DNA from: Deltaproteobacteria bacterium
GTDB taxonomy: Bacteria > Myxococcota_A > Polyangia > Polyangiales > Ga0077539
DNA: 64,000 nt
Direction of reading: 5' to 3'
Assembly: GCA_016218725.1 (NCBI GenBank)
Contig: JACRDB010000088.1
Location: forward strand, 102,372-166,371
Position numbers and translations under genes: made by a program. The notes below the pieces were generated by a model. The model was not told the DNA's origin. It saw only the letters and a program-made list of their open reading frames with translations, and ran no database searches. Positions within the stretch are counted from its first letter, which is position 1, and each line of letters begins with the position of its first letter. Shown one piece after another: positions 33,497 through 41,975 of this stretch.

Positions 33497-34437
33497 GCGC
33501 CAGCGAGCTGAGCACCGTCGGGGTCCTGGGCGGCGGTCGCTGGGGCCTGGCCCTCGTCACCGCCGCCAGCCGCGCCGGGCGCGCCGTGTGCTTCTGCACC
33601 CGCAGGGCCGAGCAGGCCGTGCCCGAGGGGGTCTCGGTCACCACGGATTACCGTGTGCTTTCGCGTAGTTGCACGCTCATCCTGGTGGCCACCCCGTCGG
33701 ACGTGGTGCGGGACGTGGCGCGGCAGCTCGGGGACGAGGTGGATGGCTCTCACTTCCTGGTGCACGGCATCCGGGGGTTGTCGGGAGAGGGCCTGGTGCC
33801 CGTGTCGGCGATCCTCCGTGAGGAGACTCCGTGTCGCCGGGTGGGCGCGCTGGCGGGGCCCGCGGTGGCCGAGGACCTGGTGGCGGGGCGCCCCGGGGTG
33901 ATCGCCGTGGCGTCGCGCTACCCCGAGGTCACCCAGGCCGTGAGCGAGGCCCTGGGGAGCCCCACGCTGCGGGTGTACCCCACGAGCGACCTCCTGGGCG
34001 CCGAGTGGGCCAGCGCGCTCACGGGGGTGCTGCTCCTGGCTTTGGGATATGCCCGGGCCAGCGGGCTGCCTCCCGCGCTGGTGGCAGGGCTCCTTACGCG
34101 CGCCACCCACGAGTGCTCCCGCATCGGCGCCGCGGCGGGCGGCGAGGAGAAGACCTTTCTAGACCTACCGGGCATCGGGGACCTCCTGGCGGCCATGGGG
34201 CAGACCGAGCGCCCGGAGGTGCGCCTGGGTGAGCTGTTGGGTCAGGGCGCCTCCCTGGAGGACGCTCGCGAGCGCGTGGGGCAGCGCGTGGAGGCCCCGA
34301 TGCTGGTGCCCCGGGTGGTGGCCTTCGCCCGGGAGCGGCGCCTGCGGGCGCCCATCATCGAGACGCTGGGGGCCGTGCTCGCCGGGCGCCTCGGGCGCGA
34401 CGAGGCCTTCAAGAACCTCATGGAGTTCAAAGGATAG
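33493..34437 (+). CDS. GpsA-like protein lacking the catalytic lysine
   Basis: A 314-residue homologue of NAD(P)H-dependent glycerol-3-phosphate dehydrogenase. The Rossmann motif 'GVLGGGRWGLAL' and the 'YPTSDLLGAEWASAL' segment align well. However, the family's 'ALKNV', which carries the catalytic Lys, reads 'ALTGV' here, and the 'SRNxxxG' substrate-binding motif reads 'TERPEVRLG'. So either the enzyme is inactive on the usual substrate or it has another role. The GTG start overlaps the acyltransferase stop. A dienelactone hydrolase gene starts 3 bp after its end. The fold assignment is firm; GPDH activity is doubtful. Confidence 0.8.
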   Translation: MSASELSTVGVLGGGRWGLALVTAASRAGRAVCFCTRRAEQAVPEGVSVTTDYRVLSRSCTLILVATPSDVVRDVARQLGDEVDGSHFLVHGIRGLSGEGLVPVSAILREETPCRRVGALAGPAVAEDLVAGRPGVIAVASRYPEVTQAVSEALGSPTLRVYPTSDLLGAEWASALTGVLLLALGYARASGLPPALVAGLLTRATHECSRIGAAAGGEEKTFLDLPGIGDLLAAMGQTERPEVRLGELLGQGASLEDARERVGQRVEAPMLVPRVVAFARERRLRAPIIETLGAVLAGRLGRDEAFKNLMEFKG

Positions 34438-34439
34438 CA

Positions 34440-35117
34440 ATGAGCGAAGACGTCACCTTCAAGGCCCGCGGCGGGGCCGAGGCTCACGGGGCCCTCGGGC
34501 GCCCCGCCACCGATGGCGCCGTCGGGGCGGTGGTGCTCCTCCACGAGTGGTGGGGCCTGAACGAACAGACCCGAGGGATGTGCGACCGCATCGCCGGGAT
34601 GGACTTCCTGGTGCTCGCCCCGGATTTGTATCAGGGCAAGGTGGCCGCCAACGCCGAGGAGGCCGCGGCCTTGATGAACGCCCTGTCCTGGACCGACGCG
34701 CTGGAGGTCATCGCCGGGGCGCTCGCGCACCTCCAGGACGACTCGCGCTGCAACGGCAACGTGGCGGTGCTGGGCTTCTGCATGGGAGGCGCGGGGGCCT
34801 TCGTGGCCGCGGGGAACATCCCGGGCTTCGTCGCCGCGGTGCCATTCTACGGTCTGCCACCCGACCGCTACATGCAGTGGGACACGTTCAACGTGCCCGT
34901 GCAGGCCCACTTCGCCAGGCGCGACGACTGGGCGAAGGCCGACGTGGCAAAGGCCCTCCAGGCGAGGCTCCAGGCCCAGGGGTGCCCCATGGACCTCTAC
35001 GTCTACGACGCCCAGCATGCGTTTGTGAACGAGCGGCGCCTGGACGTCCACGACCCCAGCGCCGCAAAGCTCGCCCTGGCCCGCGTCAACGAATTCCTCC
35101 ACGATCACCTGGGGTAG
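34440..35117 (+). CDS. Dienelactone hydrolase family protein
   Basis: An alpha/beta-hydrolase of 225 aa. The triad is C114 in 'GFCMGG', D163 in 'RDDW' and H193 in 'AQHAF', with E36 in 'LLHEWWG', all as in dienelactone hydrolase (carboxymethylenebutenolidase). The usual substrates are lactones from aromatic-compound breakdown, but no such pathway is visible nearby and the family hydrolyses other esters too. The start is 3 bp behind the GpsA-like stop, so it is the third gene of a lipid-type operon. Full length, no signal peptide, cytosolic. Confidence 0.88.
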   Translation: MSEDVTFKARGGAEAHGALGRPATDGAVGAVVLLHEWWGLNEQTRGMCDRIAGMDFLVLAPDLYQGKVAANAEEAAALMNALSWTDALEVIAGALAHLQDDSRCNGNVAVLGFCMGGAGAFVAAGNIPGFVAAVPFYGLPPDRYMQWDTFNVPVQAHFARRDDWAKADVAKALQARLQAQGCPMDLYVYDAQHAFVNERRLDVHDPSAAKLALARVNEFLHDHLG

Positions 35118-35126
35118 GGAAGTTCC

Positions 35127-35597
35127 CTACACGCCCTCGGTCCAACGATTTTTTCGGGCGCGGACGCCTCCGAGGGCCCCGGCCCAGCCGACGAGCATCC
35201 CGAGGGGCACCAGGGCCAGGAGGAACCACGCCCGGCCGGTGACGGCCCAGAGGAGCGCCGCGGTGCATGCGCCCGAGAGGGTGCCGTGGCGGGGGTTTGT
35301 CTCCGGGCCGTAGCGACCGAGGACAAAGCCCCCGAGGGCGATGGAGAGCAGCATGGCGGCGAGGGACAGCGCCCCGGCCAGGGCGGCGACGCCCGCGCCG
35401 GCCCTGGGGGCGGAGCCCAGGAGCGCGCGCAGGAGCCAGACCACACCCGGGGCGAGGCGGGCGAAGGCGACCACGCTCACCACGGTCCCGAGGGGCACCC
35501 AGTGCCAGGGAGGGGGCTCCGAGGGCGCCCCCTCGGAGGGAGGGTCCGGCGCGCGGGGCGGGGGGGAGTTCACCACCGGGAGGTGCCTGCGGGCCAT
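35127..35597 (-). CDS. Small multi-pass membrane protein
   Basis: A 156-residue protein with a Pro-rich N-terminus (about 1-30) and four hydrophobic segments ('GTVVSVVAFARLAPGVVWLL', 'AGVAALAGALSLAAMLLSI', 'LSGACTAALLWAVTG', 'WFLLALVPLGMLVGW'). I do not recognise a family. The ATG at 35597 is chosen; one at 35633 is also in frame. It is divergent from the alkyl-DHAP-synthase-like gene and convergent with the dienelactone hydrolase gene. Confidence 0.6.
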   Translation of the reverse strand: MARRHLPVVNSPPPRAPDPPSEGAPSEPPPWHWVPLGTVVSVVAFARLAPGVVWLLRALLGSAPRAGAGVAALAGALSLAAMLLSIALGGFVLGRYGPETNPRHGTLSGACTAALLWAVTGRAWFLLALVPLGMLVGWAGALGGVRARKNRWTEGV

Positions 35598-35665
35598 GGG
35601 AGGGTGCCTGCGACCATCGGGGAGGGACGTCAAGAGATGCCATTGCGTGTACCGTCCTTCCCCCG

Positions 35666-37684
35666 ATGGACCCCTTGCTGGCCGACCTTGAACGCTGCGT
35701 GGGCGCCGACGCGGTCTGCGACGACGACGCCGAGCGCAGCGCCTACGCCCAGGACCTGTGGCCCCGGCAGCTCCTCGGGCGCCGGGCGGGGGCCCCTCTG
35801 CCCGCGGGGCCTCGGGCCGTGGTGTGGCCCCGGAGCGCCGAGCAGCTCCAGGGGCTGATCGACATCGCGCGCCGCACGGGGCTGAGGCTGGTGCCCTTCG
35901 GCGCCGGGAGCGCGGTCACCGGCGCGGTGGTCGCCGGGAGGGACACGGTGAGCGTGGACCTGAAGCGCATGCGCACGCTCCACCGCGTGGACCTCGACGA
36001 CGGCGTCTGCGAGGTGGACACGGGGATCCTGGGTGAACACCTGGAGACACTGCTCCAGCAACGCGGGGCGACGCTCGGACACTTCCCCTCGTCCATCTAC
36101 TGCTCCACCGTCGGGGGCTGGGTGGCCACGCGCTCGGCGGGGCAGTGCTCCGGGCGCTACGGAAAAATCGAGGACATGACCCTCGCCGTCGAGGGCGTGC
36201 TCGGCACGGGAGAGCCCTTCCACGCAAAGGCCCCCGCGCCCGGAGCGGTGGACATGAGGGCGCTCCTCGTGGGCAGCGAGGGCACCTTCGGGTTCCTTAC
36301 CCGCGCCACGCTCCGGGTGTGGCCCAGGCCCACCCAGGTCAAGGGCCTGGCCTTCACCTACGACACCATGGAGGCCGCCTGGGAGGTCCTCCGGGGGCTC
36401 TATCAAGCGGGCCTGCGCCCCGCGGTGACACGGCTCTACGACCCCTTTGACACCCTGGTGTTCATGCAGGGAGCCAAGAAGGGCGACCCCGAAGCCGCGC
36501 CCGCCCGCAAGGGGACCCACGCGCCCTCCGCCACGGTGGAGGCCCTCACCCGCCGGGCGCTGGAGCACCCGAGGGCCCTGAACGCCCTGGCCAGCGCCGT
36601 GAGCGCGGCCTCCGGCGGGCGGTGCCTCCTCCTGGTGCTCTTCGAGGCCACCCCGGCGGAGCCCGTGGACCCGATGCTGGAGCGCGCCAGGGCCATCGCC
36701 CGCAGCGGCGGAGGCCAGGACGCCGGCGATGGCCCCGCGCGGCGCTGGAGGGCCCGGCGCCACGCCGTGAGCTACCGCATGCCGCCGACCTTCGTGGGGG
36801 GCCTGTGGGCAGACACCATGGAGGTCGCCGCCCCGTGGTCGCGCCTCGGGGCGCTGTACGACAATGTGCGCGAGGCCCTGGGTCGTGGGGGCTTTGTGAT
36901 GGCCCACCTGTCCCACGCGTACCCCGACGGGTGCTCGATTTATTTCACCTTCGTGGGAGGCTCTCGCACGGACGACGAGGCCCTCATGACCTACGACGAC
37001 ACCTGGCGCCGGGCCCTGGTGGCCGCCCACCGGGCCGGGGGCACCGTGGCCCACCACCACGGGGTGGGGCGCTCCAAGCGCGCGGCCATGGCGCTCGAAT
37101 GGGGCGCCGGCGTGCGCTGGCTGGAGGCTCTCCGGGCCTCCGCGGACCCCGACGGGGTCTTCGCCCGGGGGGCCCTGGTGCCGCCCCTGGACGAGCCCCT
37201 GCCCGCGACCCCCGCCCACCCCTGCGGGGAAGAGCCCGCGGTGGACGCCCGCTCGCGGCTGGTGACCCTGCCCGTCGGGACCACGCTCGCGGAGGCAAGG
37301 GCGCTCCTCGGGCCCTATGGGCTCTCGCTCCCTGGGGAGTCCCAGGGGACCGTGGGGCAGTGGTTCCGGGAGGGCGCTCCCGGCGCTCCCTCGGAGGATC
37401 CGGTGGATCACCTGGTGGCGGGCTGGGAGGCGCGGCTGCCGAGCGGGGAGAGGGCCTGGTGGCAGCCCTCGCCGCGGCGCTCGGCGGGGCCCGACGTGTT
37501 CTCGCTTCTGGCCTCCGACGGGCGCTTCGGGGCGCTCACGGCGGTCACCCTGAGGGCCTTCGCCGCGGAGGAGACGGGCCCCCGGTGGCTGGCGCCCTGC
37601 AAGGTTCCGACGGGCCGGGACCCGGCGCTGGAGGCCTGGGTGGACCGCGCGGCGGCGAGGGTCCCGGGGCTCGCGGGGCGATAG
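35666..37684 (+). CDS. Alkyl-DHAP-synthase-like FAD enzyme with extra C-terminal domain
   Basis: An FAD-linked oxidase-family protein of 672 aa, close in pattern to alkyldihydroxyacetonephosphate synthase (AGPS), which makes the ether bond of ether lipids. AGPS-type signatures are 'PSSIYCSTVGGWVATRSAG' followed by 'GKIEDMTL' (about 125-160), 'GSEGTFGFLTRATLRVWP' and the 'HHHGVGRSKR' active-site segment. From about residue 520 the protein continues with a second, shorter stretch resembling an FAD-binding PCMH domain ('VTLPVGTTLAEARALLGPYG', 'DGRFGALTAVTLRAF'), which normal AGPS lacks. It lies near the acyltransferase and GpsA-like genes, fitting a lipid role. Confidence 0.8.
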   Translation: MDPLLADLERCVGADAVCDDDAERSAYAQDLWPRQLLGRRAGAPLPAGPRAVVWPRSAEQLQGLIDIARRTGLRLVPFGAGSAVTGAVVAGRDTVSVDLKRMRTLHRVDLDDGVCEVDTGILGEHLETLLQQRGATLGHFPSSIYCSTVGGWVATRSAGQCSGRYGKIEDMTLAVEGVLGTGEPFHAKAPAPGAVDMRALLVGSEGTFGFLTRATLRVWPRPTQVKGLAFTYDTMEAAWEVLRGLYQAGLRPAVTRLYDPFDTLVFMQGAKKGDPEAAPARKGTHAPSATVEALTRRALEHPRALNALASAVSAASGGRCLLLVLFEATPAEPVDPMLERARAIARSGGGQDAGDGPARRWRARRHAVSYRMPPTFVGGLWADTMEVAAPWSRLGALYDNVREALGRGGFVMAHLSHAYPDGCSIYFTFVGGSRTDDEALMTYDDTWRRALVAAHRAGGTVAHHHGVGRSKRAAMALEWGAGVRWLEALRASADPDGVFARGALVPPLDEPLPATPAHPCGEEPAVDARSRLVTLPVGTTLAEARALLGPYGLSLPGESQGTVGQWFREGAPGAPSEDPVDHLVAGWEARLPSGERAWWQPSPRRSAGPDVFSLLASDGRFGALTAVTLRAFAAEETGPRWLAPCKVPTGRDPALEAWVDRAAARVPGLAGR

Positions 37685-37687
37685 CCG

Positions 37688-37717
37688 TTGGGGTTCCAAC
37701 GGGTTCTGAGCTAGGCT
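37688..37717 (+). promoter_or_regulatory. Predicted promoter of the GYF/AgmX-like gene
   Basis: TTGGGG (-35) and TAGGCT (-10) with an 18-bp spacer; the ATG follows 58 bp later. Confidence 0.35.
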
Positions 37718-37775
37718 CCAACGCCGAGGCGCCCTGTGGTGTACCAGAGGGTGTCCCCCGACCAGGACGGCACCG

Positions 37776-39446
37776 ATGAGCGGAAGCGCACCCCCACCCC
37801 ACACGGACGAGTCCAAAGCCGCGCCGTCAGACGCCACGGAGCACAGCGCGTGGTTCGTGGTGATCGATGGCCAGGAGCAGGGGCCGTTCCCTGCGGACGA
37901 GCTGTGCGCGATGGTCGATCGCAGCACCATCCAGCGGGACGCGCTGGTGTCCCGCCTCGGGGACAGCGCCACCCGCCCGCTGCGTGACGTGCCCGAGCTG
38001 CGCGCGCTCCTCGGGCCCGAGTCCCTGCCCACGCTCGGGGAGCTCTCGCTCAACGGTGGGAACGTCACGCTGGAGTTCGAGGACGTCCCCCCGGACGCGA
38101 TCGTGTCGTCGGTGCCGCCGCCGCCGTCTGGCGGCGCCGTGGCCGCGGTGACCGTGCACCACGCGCCGCCCGCGCCGCCGCCGGTGCCTCCGCCCATCGT
38201 GCGCCCGCTCCCGCCCCGCGAGGCCCGCCGCCCGAGCGATCGTCCGAGCCTCGCGCCGCCCATCGCCGACGGGGACCTGGAGCCCATCGGGGACACGCAC
38301 ATCCCGCTCTTCGCGAAGCTCCCCACCATCGACCCGCCGGTGCCCCCCGCGGAGCCTCGGGGCGTGGGGGAGAAGCTCACCGGCGCCCGCAACGAGGGGT
38401 CGCTCCTCTTCCGGGTGGACAAGGACACCGTCGCCGCCGCGGCGGCGCCCGGCGCCGCGGGGATGGGCCTGTTGTTCGGCGGGGACGCCCCGAGCGCCGC
38501 GGGCTCCTCCGACGCGCCCCCCGCCGGGAATCCCTCGGACGTGAGCGGGCTCCTGGAGCTCCAGAGCCTCGCGCGCAAGATGGCGGCGCTCTCCACGGAG
38601 CGCAAGGACAAGCCCGCCGCGGTGGACGAGCTCCTCGGCGTGAACCCCACGGGGACCCTCGCCAGCCCCCTCGCGGCGCCGCCCATCGCCGCGCCCCCGC
38701 GGGCCACGCGGTCGATCCTGCCGTCGTCGCCGCCCCCGGCCAACGCCCCGGTGGCGTCCACCACCGCCAGCGGCAACCGTACGATGTTCATGACCGCCGT
38801 GGTGGTCGCGCTGATCGTGACCGGCGGGCTCGGGCTCATCCAGGTGCTCCTGCACCGCATGGAGCAGGACCGCGCGCCCAGGGTCGTGCAGGTGCTCCCC
38901 GCGCCGGTGGTGGTCAACCCCGCGCCAGTGCCCGAGGCGCACCCCACCCCACCTCCCCCTACACCTCCCACCCCGTCGGTGGTGACCACCCCGGAGGTGC
39001 AGCCCGTGGTGCCCTCGGTGGTGCCCTCGGTGCCGCCGCGGACGCCGACGGTGCGCCCGCCCACTACACCTCCCTCGCAGACCACGCGGCCGCCGACGAA
39101 CCCGAGCCGCACGCCGGTCACGCCGCCCGTGGCGCCCGCGGTGCCCACGCCGCCCACGCCCACCACGCCGGAGGTGAACCGGGACCTGCCGGTGTCCCCG
39201 GAGCGGGCGGCGGTGCAGGAGGCGATGCGCAACCTGGCGCCGGTGGTGAGGGCCTGCGGCATCGAGGGCGACCCGGCGGTGGTGACCATCACCTTCGCGA
39301 ACACGGGGCGGGTGACCACGGCGAACGTGGCGCCGCCGTACGCGGGCACTGCCTCGGGGAGCTGCATGGCGAGGGCTGTGCGCGGCGCGAGGCTGCCGCC
39401 GTTCCAGCAGAACACCTTCGAGGTGCGGTACCCGTTCACGCCCTGA
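37776..39446 (+). CDS. GYF-domain, AgmX/GltJ-like envelope protein
   Basis: A 556-residue protein with a GYF_2 domain at about 24-80 ('WFVVIDGQEQGPFPADELCAMV'), a long Pro/Ala-rich disordered region, one TM helix (about 338-360), a periplasmic Pro/Thr-rich stretch and a C-terminal domain with 'VRACGIEGDPAVVTITFANTGRV' that resembles the AgmX/TonB-like C-terminal domain. This order (cytoplasmic GYF, TM, Pro-rich arm, terminal domain) is that of the adventurous gliding-motility protein AgmX/GltJ of Myxococcus, which lacks an enzymatic role and links inner and outer envelope. A zinc-ribbon as in GltJ is not visible. So it is AgmX-like, and gliding function is inferred. Confidence 0.75.
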   Translation: MSGSAPPPHTDESKAAPSDATEHSAWFVVIDGQEQGPFPADELCAMVDRSTIQRDALVSRLGDSATRPLRDVPELRALLGPESLPTLGELSLNGGNVTLEFEDVPPDAIVSSVPPPPSGGAVAAVTVHHAPPAPPPVPPPIVRPLPPREARRPSDRPSLAPPIADGDLEPIGDTHIPLFAKLPTIDPPVPPAEPRGVGEKLTGARNEGSLLFRVDKDTVAAAAAPGAAGMGLLFGGDAPSAAGSSDAPPAGNPSDVSGLLELQSLARKMAALSTERKDKPAAVDELLGVNPTGTLASPLAAPPIAAPPRATRSILPSSPPPANAPVASTTASGNRTMFMTAVVVALIVTGGLGLIQVLLHRMEQDRAPRVVQVLPAPVVVNPAPVPEAHPTPPPPTPPTPSVVTTPEVQPVVPSVVPSVPPRTPTVRPPTTPPSQTTRPPTNPSRTPVTPPVAPAVPTPPTPTTPEVNRDLPVSPERAAVQEAMRNLAPVVRACGIEGDPAVVTITFANTGRVTTANVAPPYAGTASGSCMARAVRGARLPPFQQNTFEVRYPFTP

Positions 39447-39528
39447 GGGCGACCGGTGGACCGCGGCCCGGGACCGCCGGGCACCTTGGCGCTGTCGCGC
39501 GAGGGCGCGCCGTTCTATGTCGGGGTGC

Positions 39529-40797
39529 ATGAAGCGCTCGACCGTCGCGATCGTACGCACGCGCCCGTCCACGGTGTTGGACGACGTGCACCGGGTGATG
39601 AACCTCGCGGGCTACCAGGAGGAGCTCGACCGCGAGGCGGACACGGCACTGAAGGTGAACATCTCGTGGCACTTCTTCTACCCCGGGAGCAGCACCACGC
39701 CGTGGCAGCTCGACGGGGTGGTGAGGGCCCTGAAGCGCGACGGGTACGACCCGTCCAGGGTGCATGCGTGCCACAACCGCACGGTGGTGATCGACGCCCA
39801 CCTGGGCGAGCGGGAGAACAAGCACCTGGACGTGGTGCGCGCCCACGGGCTGCGGAACGTGCACCTCTACGAGGACGAGCCCTGGGTGGACGTGCGCGAG
39901 GCCTGCGGGGACCTCACGAAGCGCTTCCTGTGCCTGAACGACGTGTACCCGAGCGGGTTCCAGATCCCGCGGAGGATGATCGGCGAGAACATCATCCACC
40001 TGCCGACGGTGAAGACGCACATCTTCACGACCACCACCGGGGCGATGAAGAACGCCTTCGGGGGGCTCCTGAACGAGCGCCGCCACTGGACGCACCCGGT
40101 GATCCACGAGACGCTGGTGGACCTGCTGATGGTGCAGAAGAAGATCCACCGGGGGATCTTCGCGGTGATGGACGGCACCTTCGCGGGGGACGGCCCCGGC
40201 CCGCGGTGCATGGTGCCCCACGTGAAGAACGTGTACCTGGCCTCGCGGGACCAGGTGGCCATCGACGCCGTGGCGGCGAAGCTCATGGGCTTCGACCCGC
40301 TGCGGGACCTGCGCTACGTGAAGCTGGCCCACGACCTGGGCCTCGGCGTCGGGGACGTGCGGGACATTGACATCGTGGGCGACGTGGACGCCGCCAGGGA
40401 GAACTGGGCCTTCGAGGGGCCCTTCCGCCGGATGACCTTCGCGGCGAGGAACCAGCACCGGATCTACTGGGGCCCCTGGCGCAAGCCCGTGGAGTGGAGC
40501 CTGAAGACGTGGCTGGCGCCCGCGGCGTACGTGGCCTCGGTGGCCTACCACGACCTGTACTGGTACCCGGTGCACGGCCGCCGGCGCGTGGAGGAGGCCC
40601 TGGAGAGCGACTGGGGCAGGCTCTTCGCCAACTGGGGCCGGGCGCCCGAGGACCCCGAGGGGCGGGGCTTCACGGACGTGGGGCAGCGCTCCCCGGCGCT
40701 GGTGCGCACGGGCGTGCGGCACTTCGTCCAGGGGCTGCGCCTGGCGGGAGGGGCCCTGCGCGAGGCCCCGGAGTGGAAGCGGGCCTCGGCGGGGTGA
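39529..40797 (+). CDS. DUF362 family protein
   Basis: A 422-residue cytosolic protein matching DUF362 ('VKTHIFTTTTGAMKNAFGG' and 'DGTFAGDGPGPR' are the typical central motifs). Many DUF362 proteins carry iron-sulfur Cys clusters; none is seen here, so it belongs to the cluster-free form. The reaction is unknown. The C-terminal ~130 residues ('WSLKTWLAPAAYVASVAYHDLYWYPVHGRR') are extra and aromatic-rich. Two in-frame ATGs exist (39517 and 39529); I use the second because it gives the family-like N-terminus. It follows the AgmX-like gene by about 80 bp and converges on the LysR gene. Confidence 0.8.
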   Translation: MKRSTVAIVRTRPSTVLDDVHRVMNLAGYQEELDREADTALKVNISWHFFYPGSSTTPWQLDGVVRALKRDGYDPSRVHACHNRTVVIDAHLGERENKHLDVVRAHGLRNVHLYEDEPWVDVREACGDLTKRFLCLNDVYPSGFQIPRRMIGENIIHLPTVKTHIFTTTTGAMKNAFGGLLNERRHWTHPVIHETLVDLLMVQKKIHRGIFAVMDGTFAGDGPGPRCMVPHVKNVYLASRDQVAIDAVAAKLMGFDPLRDLRYVKLAHDLGLGVGDVRDIDIVGDVDAARENWAFEGPFRRMTFAARNQHRIYWGPWRKPVEWSLKTWLAPAAYVASVAYHDLYWYPVHGRRRVEEALESDWGRLFANWGRAPEDPEGRGFTDVGQRSPALVRTGVRHFVQGLRLAGGALREAPEWKRASAG

Positions 40798-40837
40798 GGG
40801 CAGGGGAGGGGGAGGCCCCCCTTCGGCGCGGCGGCGA

Positions 40838-41728
40838 CTACTCCTCGGGGAAGTCCGCGAGCACCCGGAGGATGTGCTCCAGCGCCTCGCGGGTCCGGGT
40901 GTCCGCGTTGCTGTGGTGACGGGTGGACACGCGAAAGAGCATCTCCGCTCCGACCTCGTCTTCGAGGACGCCCACCAGCGGTCCCGCGGTGGGGTCGTCG
41001 AGGAGGCTGGTCTGCGGCGCGAAGAGGATCCCCCCGCCCTCCGCGGCGAGCGCCCGCAGGAGCACCAGGTCGTGGGAGATGAACCACGGCGACACCACGA
41101 CCTCACCGCCCCCGCGGAGCGGCCACGCGTCGGCCCGTTCGCGCGCCCTCTTCCACCCGAGGACCTCGTGCCGCGAGAGCGCCGCGACGCCGTCCGGCGA
41201 GCCCCGCGACGCGAGATAGCCGGGCGACGCGAGCGCGCAGAGCGGCACGCGCGCGACGACGCGGGAGAACCACGCGCTCCGGTCGGGCATCGGCCCGTCG
41301 TGGAGCGCCAGGTCGCAGGGCTCGTCGAGGTGGGCGATGGGGTCCTCCACCTGACGCACCACGAACTGCAACCGCGGCAGCGCGCCCCGCATCGCGAGCA
41401 GGCAGCGGGTGCGCGCGCTCAGCGGCAACCCGATGGGCTCGAAGACGCGGAGCACCCCCGTAGCCTCTCCCGCCGCGGCGCGGGCGTCGCTCAGGAGGCT
41501 CTCCGTGCCCTGGAGGATCGAGCGCCCGCGCTCGGCCACCACGCAGCCCGCGGCGGTCAGGCGGACGCCGTCCGCGTCGCGGTGCAGCAGCGGGACCCCG
41601 ACCTCGGCCTCGAGCCCCTCGATCCGTCGTCGGAGCTGTGAGCGAGGCAGCCCGAGGGAGCGCGACGCCCCCTGGATCGAGCCGCTCTCGACGACGCTGA
41701 GCAGGACCCGCAGCTTCTCGATGTCCAT
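40838..41728 (-). CDS. LysR-family transcriptional regulator
   Basis: A DNA-binding regulator of 296 aa. The winged helix-turn-helix spans about 1-60 ('VVESGSIQGASRSLGLPRSQLRRRIEGLEAEVGVPLLHR'), followed by the linker helix and a periplasmic-binding-like effector domain with 'PCDLALHDGPM' and 'VPLCALASPGYLA', as in the LysR family. It is divergent from the Stig1-like lipoprotein gene with 247 bp between. A -35-like TTGACA and a TACCCT (19-bp spacer) precede its ATG. The target gene and inducer are unknown; autoregulation or control of the divergent gene would be usual for the family. Confidence 0.9.
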   Translation of the reverse strand: MDIEKLRVLLSVVESGSIQGASRSLGLPRSQLRRRIEGLEAEVGVPLLHRDADGVRLTAAGCVVAERGRSILQGTESLLSDARAAAGEATGVLRVFEPIGLPLSARTRCLLAMRGALPRLQFVVRQVEDPIAHLDEPCDLALHDGPMPDRSAWFSRVVARVPLCALASPGYLASRGSPDGVAALSRHEVLGWKRARERADAWPLRGGGEVVVSPWFISHDLVLLRALAAEGGGILFAPQTSLLDDPTAGPLVGVLEDEVGAEMLFRVSTRHHSNADTRTREALEHILRVLADFPEE

Positions 41729-41733
41729 GAAAG

Positions 41734-41764
41734 AGGGTAGCGACCCGCAGCGGAGGTCTGTCAA
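41734..41764 (-). promoter_or_regulatory. Predicted promoter of the LysR gene
   Basis: On the minus strand TTGACA (41764-41759) and TACCCT (41739-41734) with a 19-bp spacer. GTTGAC occurs twice (11-bp spacing) at the -35, a possible regulator site. In the rest of the 247-bp gap (to 41975) only a GAATTCGTGAATT near 41873 stands out. Confidence 0.35.
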
Positions 41765-41975
41765 CCAACGGTCAACGCTGACCCCTGCCCAGGACCCGCG
41801 ATGCAAATACCCTCCTCCTGTCGTGCGTGCTCCTGACCGCGTGGCCGCAATCCGGCCATGAGGTGGCCGAAGCGAATTCGTGAATTTCTGCAAACGGTGC
41901 GGGATGGTCACGGAACGCTCCGGCGCGGGGCTCCGGTCGGCACCGGACCCTCGCGACGGCGCTGGGAGGTCTTCG

